From: Terriglobus tenax
GTDB taxonomy: Bacteria > Acidobacteriota > Terriglobia > Terriglobales > Acidobacteriaceae
Length of the DNA stretch: 64,000 nt
Direction: 5' to 3'
NCBI RefSeq assembly: GCF_025685395.1
Contig: NZ_JAGSYA010000003.1
Location: 744,001 to 808,000, forward strand
Under the pieces are notes generated by a model. The model did no database searches. It saw only the letters and a list, made by a program, of their open reading frames with translations, and was not told the origin of the DNA. Positions 8,177 to 16,102 of this stretch are shown one piece after another (within the stretch, counting starts at the first letter, position 1; every line of letters begins with the position of its first letter). The position numbers and the translations under genes were made by a program.

Positions 8177-9569
8177 CCTGAAGACGAACTTCGCCGGCAT
8201 CGAGTGTCTGAACCCCTTCTGGCTGGCTTCTGCTCCGCCCACCAACTGCGGCGAACAGATTATGCGCGCCTTTGACGCCGGCTGGGGCGGCGCCGTGTGG
8301 AAGACCATCGGCGACCCCATCACGAACGTCAGCTCGCGCTACAGCTCGATCGACTGGGCAGGGCAGCGCATGATGGGGCTCAACAACATCGAGCTCATCA
8401 GCGACCGCCCTATCGAGGTCAACCTGGCTGAGATCTCCGAGGTCAAACGCCGTTATCCGAAGCACGCTGTGATTGCCTCGCTCATGGTCGAGTCCAGGCG
8501 GGATGTCTGGCACGAAATGGTGAAGCGCGCCGAAGATGCCGGAGCCGATGGTCTGGAGCTGAACTTCGGCTGTCCGCACGGCATGAGTGAGCGCGGCATG
8601 GGCTCCGCCGTAGGCCAGGTGCCCGAATACGCGCAGATGATCACCGAATGGGTCAAAGAGGTGGCCCGCACCCCGGTACTGGTCAAGCTCACGCCGAATA
8701 TCACGGACATCCGTACCGTCGCCCGTGCCGCCAAGGCTGGCGGAGCCGATGCTCTCTCGGCCATCAATACCATCAACTCCATCACGGGCATTGATCTCGA
8801 CACCCTCACTCCTCGTCCGAACGTGGACGGCAAAAGCTCGCACGGCGGCTACTGCGGACCGGCGGTCAAACCCATCGCGCTGAACATGGTGCAGTCGGTG
8901 ATGGCCGATTCCTCGGCCGCTCTGCCCATGAGCGCCATCGGTGGTATCGGCACCTGGCGCGATGCAGCGGAGTTCATCCTGGTTGGCGCGGGCACCGTGC
9001 AGGTCTGCACCGCGGTGATGCACTACGGCTACCGCATCGTCGAAGACATGGCGGACGGCCTCTCCCACTGGATGGACGAGAAAGGCTTTGCCTCGCTGGA
9101 TGACTTCCGCGGGCTCTCTCTGCCGAAGGTCACCGAGTGGAAGCACCTGAACCTGAACTACAAGATCGTCGCCAATATTGATGAGTCTCTCTGCATCGGC
9201 TGCGACCTGTGCCATATTGCCTGCTGGGACGGAGCGCACCAGTGCATCCACACCGACCGCGTCTCTGGCCCCGTCGATGGACATGTCGAGGTTCACAGCA
9301 AGCCGATGGAGGCAGTACGGTCTTCGATCAACTCCATCGCCGTGACCCGCATCCCAAAGATGGACCCGCCGCCTGTGTCGCATGGGCCCTACAAAGCTCC
9401 GCTGGCCCGCATCCCGCGGGTTGACGAGACCGAGTGTGTCGGCTGTAACCTGTGCTCGCTGGTCTGCCCGGTGGACAACTGCATCACCATGAAACAGATT
9501 CCAACGGGGCAGACCGCTGAGACGTGGGAAGAGCGCACGGCGCGGCTGGGCGTTGTGGAGCAGTGCTGA
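8169..9569 (+). CDS. preA: NAD-dependent dihydropyrimidine dehydrogenase, PreA catalytic subunit
   Basis: PreA holds FMN and reduces the pyrimidine ring. The 466-residue product starts MASLKTNFAGIECLNPFWLA, preceded by GGAGG. Residues up to about 330 form a dihydroorotate-dehydrogenase-like TIM barrel with LELNFGCPHGM, VKLTPNITDI and SAIGGIGTW. The C-terminus carries two ferredoxin motifs, CIGCDLCHIAC and CVGCNLCSLVCPVDNC. The second lacks nothing essential; the first is followed by WDGAHQC instead of the usual proline after the third Cys group. It forms an operon with preT. The later steps of the reductive pathway, dihydropyrimidinase and beta-ureidopropionase, are not in the window. Confidence 0.93.
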   Translation: MASLKTNFAGIECLNPFWLASAPPTNCGEQIMRAFDAGWGGAVWKTIGDPITNVSSRYSSIDWAGQRMMGLNNIELISDRPIEVNLAEISEVKRRYPKHAVIASLMVESRRDVWHEMVKRAEDAGADGLELNFGCPHGMSERGMGSAVGQVPEYAQMITEWVKEVARTPVLVKLTPNITDIRTVARAAKAGGADALSAINTINSITGIDLDTLTPRPNVDGKSSHGGYCGPAVKPIALNMVQSVMADSSAALPMSAIGGIGTWRDAAEFILVGAGTVQVCTAVMHYGYRIVEDMADGLSHWMDEKGFASLDDFRGLSLPKVTEWKHLNLNYKIVANIDESLCIGCDLCHIACWDGAHQCIHTDRVSGPVDGHVEVHSKPMEAVRSSINSIAVTRIPKMDPPPVSHGPYKAPLARIPRVDETECVGCNLCSLVCPVDNCITMKQIPTGQTAETWEERTARLGVVEQC

Positions 9570-9614
9570 TTGGAGAAATGAAGTATTCCGCAAGGGTGGG
9601 TATGGAGCCGAAAC

Positions 9615-11078
9615 ATGTCGCAGCAGGCCAACAGCCTCTATAACGAAGACCTCGCTCCGATTCCGTTCGCGGAACGCTCCTGGGGCATCTATAACTACGC
9701 CTCCCTGTGGGTGGCCATGTCCGTCTGTATCCCCACCTATATGCTGGCTTCGGGACTCATCGCCAACGGCATGAGCTGGAAGCAGGCTCTGGGCACCATC
9801 TTTCTGGGCAACCTGATCGTTCTGGTTCCCATGATCCTGAACGCCCACGCGGGCGCAAAGTACGGCATCCCCTTCCCGGTCTATGTGCGCGCCAGTTTCG
9901 GCGTTCGCGGCGCCAATATTCCCGCGGTGCTGCGTGCCCTGGTGGCCTGCGGATGGTTCGGCATCCAGTGCTGGATCGGGGGGCAGGCTATCTACTCCAT
10001 GCTGCGTGTGCTGGCTCCAGGGCTCGCCGCGTCGCAGTCCGCGGTCTGGGTCTGCTTCTTCGCCTTCTGGCTGGTCAACATGGCCGTGGTCTGGAAGGGC
10101 ATTGAGATCATCCGCTGGCTGCAGGTGGTTTCCGCACCGTTCATGCTGATCGTCGGCCTGCTGCTTTTATTCTGGATGACCGGCAAGGCAGGCGGGCTTT
10201 CGGCTACGCTGGCCAACGCTTCCAGTTTCCACGAAGGTGCAACAAAGACCAGCTTCTGGAAGATCTTCGTCCCCTCGCTCACCGCCATCGTCGGCTTCTG
10301 GGCAACGGTGGCGCTCAATATTCCGGACTTCACCCGCTATGCCAAATCGCAGCAGGCGCAGATGATCGGGCAGGCCATCGGTCTTCCTCCGGCGATGACG
10401 CTCTATTCCTTTATCGGCATCGCGGTGACCTCGGCTTCGAGCATTGTTTTTGGTGTGGCCATCTGGGATCCTGTCGTCCTGCTCGGCCGCTTTCATCAGC
10501 CGGTGGTTGCGTGCATCGGGCTCGTCGCCCTGCTGCTGGCCACACTCAATACCAACGTGGCCGCCAACGTCGTTTCGCCGTCGAATGACTTCGCCAATCT
10601 GAATCCGCGACTCATCAGCTTCCGCACCGGAGGCCTGATCACCGGGGTGCTTGGCATCCTGTGCATGCCCTGGAAGCTGGCGGCAGACCCTGCCCGTTAC
10701 ATCAACGGCTGGCTGGTGGGCTACTCCGGTCTGCTCGGTCCCATTGCCGGCATCATGATCGCCGACTACTTCGTGGTCCGCGACCGCGAACTCGACCCCG
10801 ACGGCCTGTACCTGCGCGGCGGCCCCTATGAGTACTCTGATGGCTTCAACATTCGTGCAGTCGTCGCTCTGGCGGCGGGTATCATCGTGGCTCTGATCGG
10901 TGTTGGTGTTCCGCGTCTGCGCTGGCTGTATGACTATGCCTGGTTCGTTGGCTTCTTCGTCTCCGGCGGGCTGTACTGCCTGCTGATGACCAGCATCACC
11001 ACGGCGAAGGGAAGCACACCGCTCGTGGTGGAAACCTCTCTGCCGGGGGCTGGAGTGCTGGAAGGCGAAGGGGCTTAG
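9615..11078 (+). CDS. NCS1-family nucleobase or hydantoin cation symporter
   Basis: The product is a 487-residue inner-membrane protein with about twelve hydrophobic segments and the NCS1 N-terminal signature NEDLAPIPFAERSWGIYNY. Other family landmarks are GAKYGIPFPVYVRASFGVRG, the GWFGIQCWIGG helix and NIPDFTRYAKSQ. NCS1 proteins import uracil, allantoin, hydantoins or related compounds with sodium or protons. It lies 45 bases after preA on the same strand, so uracil or thymine uptake feeding PreTA is the best guess. The ATG has no clear ribosome site. No regulator is adjacent. Confidence 0.88.
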   Translation: MSQQANSLYNEDLAPIPFAERSWGIYNYASLWVAMSVCIPTYMLASGLIANGMSWKQALGTIFLGNLIVLVPMILNAHAGAKYGIPFPVYVRASFGVRGANIPAVLRALVACGWFGIQCWIGGQAIYSMLRVLAPGLAASQSAVWVCFFAFWLVNMAVVWKGIEIIRWLQVVSAPFMLIVGLLLLFWMTGKAGGLSATLANASSFHEGATKTSFWKIFVPSLTAIVGFWATVALNIPDFTRYAKSQQAQMIGQAIGLPPAMTLYSFIGIAVTSASSIVFGVAIWDPVVLLGRFHQPVVACIGLVALLLATLNTNVAANVVSPSNDFANLNPRLISFRTGGLITGVLGILCMPWKLAADPARYINGWLVGYSGLLGPIAGIMIADYFVVRDRELDPDGLYLRGGPYEYSDGFNIRAVVALAAGIIVALIGVGVPRLRWLYDYAWFVGFFVSGGLYCLLMTSITTAKGSTPLVVETSLPGAGVLEGEGA

Positions 11079-11081
11079 ACG

Positions 11082-11167
11082 GCAGGGAACAGGGAGTAGC
11101 GGGTCTCCGGAAGGGGCGGCTATTCCTTACCTTTACAAGATATTGTCTCCTGATCCCTGTTCCCTGC
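11082..11167. repeat. Long-spaced 14-bp inverted repeat
   Basis: GCAGGGAACAGGGA at 11082-11095 is matched exactly by its reverse complement at 11154-11167, with 58 bases between. It fills the gap between the permease and the esterase. The two arms could close a large stem-loop; no T run follows, so it is not a standard terminator. Copies elsewhere in the genome would show whether it is a repeat family. Confidence 0.6.
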
Positions 11168-11228
11168 TTTTGAACAGCTATTTGACAGCACAATGTCTCT
11201 CTCCGTACCGTTCTCGCGGAGAAAATCC

Positions 11229-12515
11229 ATGACGCGAACGAAATCCTTCCTCTGCGCCACGCTTCTGGCGGCGATGGTGCCTGCCTACGCTCAGGAGTAC
11301 AAACCGAAGGTCCCTACCAATACGGACGAGTCGCAGGTAAAGCCCTACACGCTGCCCGACGTGCTGAAGACCTCGGACGGCAAACTGGTGAAAGATGCAA
11401 AGACCTGGTGGGCGAAGCGGCGGCCTGAAATTGTGTTTTTATTTGAGACGTATCAGTACGGCAAAGCCCCCGGCCGCCCCAGGGAGGAGAGCTTCGAGGT
11501 CTTCGACAAAGGCACGCCCGCGTTCGCTGGCAAGGCCATCCGCAGGCAGGTGATGATCCACCTTTCGAAGGATCCCGCCGCCCCGCAGATTCAACTGGTC
11601 GAGTACATCCCCGCAAAGGCGAAGGGCCCCTCGCCCATGCTGCTCAGCATCAGCTTTACTGCCGCCTCCAACATGATCGATGACCCCGGGATCAAGGCTG
11701 GCATGGTCTGGGACGCGAAGTCGAAGACCAGGGTACCTGCCTCGCAGGGTCGCAAGTTCGGCAAAATCGATGTTGAGGCTTTTCTCGATGCGGGAATTGG
11801 CATTTCCACCTTCTACTACGGCGATCTTGAGCCGGATTACCTTGGCGGCCTGCCGCAGGGCAACCGTGCCCGCTATCTGAAGCCCGGCCAGGCCGCTCCC
11901 GCAGTCGACGAGTGGGGCGCCATTGCCGACTGGGCCTGGGGCATGAGCCGCGTGATGGATTACTTTGAGACCGACAAGTCCATCGATACGAAGCAGGTTG
12001 CTGTCCACGGCGTCTCGCGCCTGGGCAAAACCACCATGTGGGCCGGAGCGCACGACCAGCGCTTTGCCGCCGTGATTGCAAGCTGCAGCGGAGAAGGCGG
12101 AGCAGCCCTGAGCCGCCGTAATTATGGCGAAACAGTGGCCGACCTCACCGATCCCACGCGCTATCCCTACCAGTTCGCCGCCAACTACGCGAAGTTCGGC
12201 GAAGATGTGACCAAGCTTCCGATGGATGCGCATATGCTCGTTGCGCTGGTCGCTCCCCGCCCGCTGCTGCTGCAAACCGGCTCTACCGATACCTGGTCTG
12301 ACCCCAAGGGAGAGTTTGAGGCCGAGGTTGCCGCGGGCCCGGTCTACACCCTGCTCGGCAAGCAGCCGCTCGGCACCGGCGTATGGCCCGCCCCTGGAAC
12401 GCCCATCTTCCATGACCTTGCCTACTACATGCACGACGGCGGCCATGGCATGGTTCCGGGCGACTGGAAGGTCTACGTAGACTTCCTGAAGCTGCACTTT
12501 AAGCCGGCGATGTAG
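11229..12515 (+). CDS. Secreted CE15-like glucuronoyl methylesterase
   Basis: CE15 enzymes cleave the ester between 4-O-methyl-glucuronic acid on xylan and lignin alcohols. The ATG at 11229 is chosen over an upstream one because it follows GGAG and opens a signal peptide (MTRTKSFLCATLLAAMVPAYA). The nucleophile motif is GVSRLGKTTMW with Ser263, typical of bacterial CE15 members, followed by an acidic CSGEGGAAL segment. The likely catalytic His is at 402 or 406 in HDGGHGMVPGD. The 428-residue length suits a single catalytic domain with no visible carbohydrate-binding module. A more general carbohydrate acetylesterase is the main alternative. Confidence 0.83.
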   Translation: MTRTKSFLCATLLAAMVPAYAQEYKPKVPTNTDESQVKPYTLPDVLKTSDGKLVKDAKTWWAKRRPEIVFLFETYQYGKAPGRPREESFEVFDKGTPAFAGKAIRRQVMIHLSKDPAAPQIQLVEYIPAKAKGPSPMLLSISFTAASNMIDDPGIKAGMVWDAKSKTRVPASQGRKFGKIDVEAFLDAGIGISTFYYGDLEPDYLGGLPQGNRARYLKPGQAAPAVDEWGAIADWAWGMSRVMDYFETDKSIDTKQVAVHGVSRLGKTTMWAGAHDQRFAAVIASCSGEGGAALSRRNYGETVADLTDPTRYPYQFAANYAKFGEDVTKLPMDAHMLVALVAPRPLLLQTGSTDTWSDPKGEFEAEVAAGPVYTLLGKQPLGTGVWPAPGTPIFHDLAYYMHDGGHGMVPGDWKVYVDFLKLHFKPAM

Positions 12516-12551
12516 CAGAGCGAACGGAACAGGCCCATCATCGCACCCACA

Positions 12552-12587
12552 AAGCAAAGGGCACGGCGATCGCCGTGCCCTTTGCTT
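12552..12587. terminator. Perfect 36-base palindrome between convergent genes
   Basis: An 18-bp arm beginning AAGCAAAGGGCACGGC repeats perfectly in reverse complement with no spacer, centred on GCGATCGC. It lies between the convergent esterase and IclR genes and is followed by TCTGTTTC, so a shared bidirectional terminator is the simplest reading. Confidence 0.8.
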
Positions 12588-12602
12588 CTGTTTCAAATCT
12601 CA

Positions 12603-13454
12603 CTACCGCAGGAACATGCTCAACTCGTTCGACGCTGCCCGCAGGTGCGGCAGGTAGCGCTGCTGCAGATCTGGCAGCGGCATGCGCGGCGCATGGCTGG
12701 ACAGGTTCAGCGTGGCCACCACCTTGCCCGAAGGCGCAAAGACCGGCACGGCGATCGAGCGCAGGCCGATCTCGTACTCCTGGTCGCAGATGGCAAAGCC
12801 GTTGCGCCGCACATTGCGGATGGCCAGACGCAGACGGTCCGGCGTGGTGATGGTGCGGTTGGTGTAAGGGTAGTAGGTGGTTCGCGCCAGGAACTGCTCC
12901 AGCTGTTCAGTAGGCAGCCAGGCCAGCAGAACGCGGCCCATTGAGGTGCAGAAGGCCGGCAGTCGCGAACCAATATGCAGGTCAACCGCCATCACGCGAG
13001 AAACCTGCGAGCGGGCGACGTAGACAATCTCGTCACCATCCAGCGTCGCCACGGAGAACGATTCGCGGAACTGCTGCGTCATGCGCTCCAGGATGGGCTG
13101 TGCCGACGACGACAGGGAACTGGACGAGGTGTAGGTGTGCGACAGGGTCAGCAGTCGCGGACGCAGCGAGTAACGCTGGCCGTCTTCTGCTCCGGCAAAG
13201 CCCAGCTTGGTCAGTGTGTACAGGCAGCGGCGCACCGCCGCACGCGACAGGCCGGTCTTGGCGGAAAGCTGCGAAATGGTCATCTGCGGGGTTTGCTGGG
13301 TGAATGCCTGGATGACGACCAGCCCGCGGGCCAGAGACGTCATAAAATTAGGGTCGCCGGCAAACACATCCAGAGCGGACGCCGGGGTCTGTTTGGCTGC
13401 AGGTAGAGATGCAGGCGCTTCAGCGGGAACGGCTGGGTCAGTCTGGTTCGTCAT
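12603..13454 (-). CDS. IclR-family transcriptional regulator (PcaR/PobR-like)
   Basis: It is a DNA-binding regulator with an N-terminal winged helix-turn-helix (about residues 40-95: ARGLVVIQAF, MTISQLSAKTGLSRAAVRRCL) and a C-terminal effector domain (about 105-275) with the family features VARSQVSRVMAVDLHIGSRLPAF and TSMGRVLLAWL. These match the beta-ketoadipate branch of IclR regulators. A 35-residue Pro/Ala-rich leader precedes the HTH. The ATG at 13454 follows AAGGA; an upstream in-frame start would overlap the divergent gene. It is divergent from a PcaD-like hydrolase across 76 bases containing a palindrome, which suggests that it controls that gene and itself. Confidence 0.9.
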   Translation of the reverse strand: MTNQTDPAVPAEAPASLPAAKQTPASALDVFAGDPNFMTSLARGLVVIQAFTQQTPQMTISQLSAKTGLSRAAVRRCLYTLTKLGFAGAEDGQRYSLRPRLLTLSHTYTSSSSLSSSAQPILERMTQQFRESFSVATLDGDEIVYVARSQVSRVMAVDLHIGSRLPAFCTSMGRVLLAWLPTEQLEQFLARTTYYPYTNRTITTPDRLRLAIRNVRRNGFAICDQEYEIGLRSIAVPVFAPSGKVVATLNLSSHAPRMPLPDLQQRYLPHLRAASNELSMFLR

Positions 13455-13466
13455 TGCAACATCCTT

Positions 13467-13481
13467 GTGCGATAGACGCAC
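13467..13481. promoter_or_regulatory. Candidate IclR operator in the divergent promoter region
   Basis: The palindrome GTGCG-ATAGA-CGCAC lies 12 bases upstream of the regulator start and 49 bases upstream of the hydrolase start. Its 15-base size and position fit an autoregulatory IclR site. Confidence 0.5.
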
Positions 13482-13530
13482 TACTGTGACGATAAACGAA
13501 CGGCGTAGCGGAATCAAGGAGACGAGCCCC

Positions 13531-14313
13531 ATGCTGGCTGATCTTTCGATAGGTGAATCGATCTATTACGAGGATGCCGGTCCGCGGAATGCGCCCGCAA
13601 TCCTCTTCAGCCATTCGCTTGGACAGGGCACCTATCTCTGGAGCGGGCAGGTGGAATCCTTTGCCCGCGACTTCCGCGTGATCGTGTACGAGCAGCGCGG
13701 CTTTGGCCGTTCCGCCTCGCAGCAGCCGCCAAACACCCTGGAGGGTATGGGCAAAGATGTCCTCACGCTGATGGACTCCCTCGGCCTGGCGAAGGCCAGC
13801 TTCTGCGGCATCTCCATTGGTGGCATGGTCGGGCAGTGGCTGGGCACGCACGCCGCCCATCGCCTTGAAACGCTCGTGCTTTCCAATACCGCAGCGAAGA
13901 TTGGTACGACAGAATTCTGGACCGAACGCGCACGGCAGGTGCGCGCCGCGGGGGTGGAGCAGTTTCTGCCCGGCAGCGCCGAGCGCTGGCTGACGGCAGA
14001 TTTCCGCGCCGCCCATCCTGAGGTGGTACAGGGGCTTGAAAGCGCCGTTCGACGCAGCAGCATCGCCGGCTACGCTGCGGGCTGCGAGGTTCTGGCCAAT
14101 ACGGATCTGCGCGATACCGCTCTACAGATCAAGGTCCCCACCCTCTGCATCGCAGGAACGGAAGATCCCACCACAACTCCGGCCGACCTCCAATACCTCG
14201 CCCAGCAAATCCCCGGAGCGAAGTATGCCGAGCTGCCTTCCGGCCATCTGGCATGCATCAATACGCCGGAGAAGTGGAATGCGACAGCGGCTGGTTTTTT
14301 AGCTTCGGTCTAA
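13531..14313 (+). CDS. Alpha/beta hydrolase, probable 3-oxoadipate enol-lactonase
   Basis: PcaD enzymes open beta-ketoadipate enol-lactone in protocatechuate and catechol breakdown. The 260-residue protein has the alpha/beta-hydrolase fold: oxyanion region FSHSLGQGTYLW, YEQRGFGRS, nucleophile elbow CGISIGG with Ser95, acid in GTEDPTTTP near 213 and His in SGHLACI near 241. The ATG at 13531 follows AAGGAG. The divergent PcaR-like regulator supports the enol-lactonase call, but the partner carboxymuconolactone decarboxylase and ring-cleavage genes are absent from the window. The specific substrate is therefore an inference. The 3' end overlaps the convergent GNAT gene by 15 bases. Confidence 0.78.
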   Translation: MLADLSIGESIYYEDAGPRNAPAILFSHSLGQGTYLWSGQVESFARDFRVIVYEQRGFGRSASQQPPNTLEGMGKDVLTLMDSLGLAKASFCGISIGGMVGQWLGTHAAHRLETLVLSNTAAKIGTTEFWTERARQVRAAGVEQFLPGSAERWLTADFRAAHPEVVQGLESAVRRSSIAGYAAGCEVLANTDLRDTALQIKVPTLCIAGTEDPTTTPADLQYLAQQIPGAKYAELPSGHLACINTPEKWNATAAGFLASV

Positions 14314-14775
14314 CGCAAGGTGGAGAAACTGGCTGAAGCCGTTATCGGTGTAATCTCCGAATGCTCCTCCGTCCACAAACCCATGGCTGCGATAGAGCGT
14401 GAGTGCCGCGTCAAAGCTTGGGCCTCTGCCAGTCTCAAGGCTCAGTCGGGTTACACCACGTGATCTTGCTTCCCCGACGATATGCCGCAGCATCGCACGA
14501 CCAACGCCTTGCCCTAAAAAGTCTGGATGCACCCGCATGGATTTGATCTCCGCCAGCGTTGCATCCATCATGCGCAAGGCGCCCACGCCCGCAATACGTT
14601 CGCCCCGCCACGCCGTCCAAACCGTAATCTCCGGTTTCTGCAAACCGGAGAGATCCAGGGCGAAGACTGCTTCTGCTGGAGAGGACTCGCGCATGCCGGC
14701 CAGGTGAAGCGCCAGCAACGCCTGTGTCTGGACGTCTTCGAAATCGGCAAGCCGAAAGAGAACTGTTTCCGTCAT
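14299..14775 (-). CDS. GNAT-family N-acetyltransferase
   Basis: The 158-residue protein has the GNAT core: a central strand WRGERIAGVGALRMM, the acetyl-CoA loop VHPDFLGQGVGRAML near 82-96 (R/Q-x-x-G-x-G/A type), and the C-terminal LYRSHGFVDGGAFGDY segment near residue 130. Such enzymes transfer acetyl from acetyl-CoA to an amine; the substrate cannot be read from the sequence. It lies downstream of the threonine aldolase gene on the same strand, but a GC-rich hairpin lies between them. Its last 15 bases overlap the end of the PcaD-like gene on the other strand. Confidence 0.88.
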   Translation of the reverse strand: MTETVLFRLADFEDVQTQALLALHLAGMRESSPAEAVFALDLSGLQKPEITVWTAWRGERIAGVGALRMMDATLAEIKSMRVHPDFLGQGVGRAMLRHIVGEARSRGVTRLSLETGRGPSFDAALTLYRSHGFVDGGAFGDYTDNGFSQFLHLALDRS

Positions 14776-14797
14776 CTCTAGAGAATAGCGAGGGAAG

Positions 14798-14819
14798 GGG
14801 CCGGGGAATGACCCGGCCC
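14798..14819. terminator. GC-rich hairpin after threonine aldolase
   Basis: GGGCCGGG and CCCGGCCC form a perfect 8-bp stem over a GAATGA loop, 8 bases beyond the aldolase stop. The T tract is weak in both directions, so termination may be partial. Confidence 0.5.
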
Positions 14820-14826
14820 TTGTTCC

Positions 14827-15891
14827 TTAACGGACGATAGTGGCTTCCGATGCCGGTGTCCCGCAGATTGCATGCAGGTCCTGCGCCAGTTCACGGATGC
14901 GTTCCGGCTGGGCATCCCACGCGAACATAAATCGTGCGCCCCCGCCGATGAAGGTGTAGAACTTCCATCCGCGCTTGCGCAGCTCGTCAGCAATGGAATC
15001 CGGGATCTTCAAAAATACGGCGTTTGCCTGCACCGGGAACATCAGTTCAATCTCCGGCAGCCCGGCAATGTGCTCTGCGAAGCTTGTAGCTGCGGCATTG
15101 GCATGGGCTCCGTAGCGCAGCCAGGCTCCACTCTCCAGCATCTTTACCCACGGCGCGGCGAGGAAGCGCATCTTGGATGCCAGCTGGCCTGCCTGCTTGC
15201 AGCGGTAGTCAAAGTCCTCTGCCGCTTTGTGGTCGAAGAACAGGACAGCTTCTCCCACCGCCATGCCGTTCTTTGTGCCACCGAAGCACAGCACGTCCAC
15301 GCCGGACTTCCAGGTCATCTCTGCCGGGGTACAGCCCAGGGAGGCACAGGCGTTGGCAAAGCGAGCGCCATCCATGTGCAGCTTCAGGCCCAGCTCGCGG
15401 CAGGTCTCCGCAATCGCTCGAATCTCGTCCAGTTGATAGATCAGGCCGGTTTCTGTCGGCTGCGTGATGGTCACCACGCGCGGCTTGGGATAGTGAATGT
15501 CCGTACGCTTCAGCGCAATGGCGCGAATCGCCGCCGGTGTCAGCTTGCCATCCAGTGTCGGGGCCACCAGCAGCTTGGAGCCATTGGAGAAGAACTCCGG
15601 AGCGCCGCATTCATCGGTCTCCACGTGCGCCGCGTCCGAGCAGATTACGCTGTGGAAGCTCTGGCACAGGGAAGAGAGCGCCAGGGAGTTGGCCGCGGTT
15701 CCGTTGAACGCGAAAAAGACCTCGCAGCCGGTTTCAAACAAGGCGCGAAAGGCATCGGCGGCACGGGTGGTCCAGGAATCACCACCATACGCGGGCTCAT
15801 GTCCGTGATTGGCCTCTTCCATGGCGGCCCAGGCCTCTGGGCAAATTCCGGCATAGTTGTCACTGGCGAACTGCTGTGGCGATGTACTCAT
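14827..15891 (-). CDS. Low-specificity L-threonine aldolase (PLP enzyme)
   Basis: It cleaves threonine or allo-threonine to glycine and acetaldehyde. The 354-residue protein has the fold-type I features of the family: FASDNYAGICPEA at the start, substrate-loop residues in HGHEPAYGGD, FNGTAANSLAL, LHMDGARFAN with the PLP-ring-binding Asp174, and the Schiff-base lysine in CFGGTKNG (Lys207). The ATG at 15891 is preferred over an upstream in-frame TTG; AAGGAAGG lies 13 bases before it, longer than ideal spacing. A perfect palindrome at 16024-16041 lies about 135 bases upstream and could regulate it. Confidence 0.9.
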   Translation of the reverse strand: MSTSPQQFASDNYAGICPEAWAAMEEANHGHEPAYGGDSWTTRAADAFRALFETGCEVFFAFNGTAANSLALSSLCQSFHSVICSDAAHVETDECGAPEFFSNGSKLLVAPTLDGKLTPAAIRAIALKRTDIHYPKPRVVTITQPTETGLIYQLDEIRAIAETCRELGLKLHMDGARFANACASLGCTPAEMTWKSGVDVLCFGGTKNGMAVGEAVLFFDHKAAEDFDYRCKQAGQLASKMRFLAAPWVKMLESGAWLRYGAHANAAATSFAEHIAGLPEIELMFPVQANAVFLKIPDSIADELRKRGWKFYTFIGGGARFMFAWDAQPERIRELAQDLHAICGTPASEATIVR

Positions 15892-16023
15892 GAATCCGTT
15901 CAAACCTTCCTTACGGTATGCATCCAGAGCGTACGCCAATTTGCAGCTTGAATCCCGATGATTGCCGGACTGGCCGCATCTCCCTCGAAACGGGACGCCA
16001 CCTTGCTCGGGGAGCAGGTTGGC

Positions 16024-16041
16024 GTTGAGCGTTCGCTCAAC
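16024..16041. promoter_or_regulatory. Perfect palindrome resembling a TetR-type operator
   Basis: GTTGAGCG-TT-CGCTCAAC is an exact 8-bp inverted repeat in the 211-base gap between the LacI regulator end and the threonine aldolase start. Its form matches TetR/AcrR sites, yet no TetR-family gene is in the window. A weak terminator for the minus-strand LacI gene is an alternative, because CTTTT follows within 20 bases on the plus strand only. Confidence 0.4.
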
Positions 16042-16102
16042 TCTTGATGTCTTTTACAGGATAGTGGATGCAGGCAGGCGGGGCAACCACCCGGGAAACG
16101 GC

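Noticed and set aside
8154-9848. 564-codon open frame antisense to preA and the permease start
   Set aside because: It is the mirror of real genes with diagnostic ferredoxin and flavoprotein motifs on the other strand.
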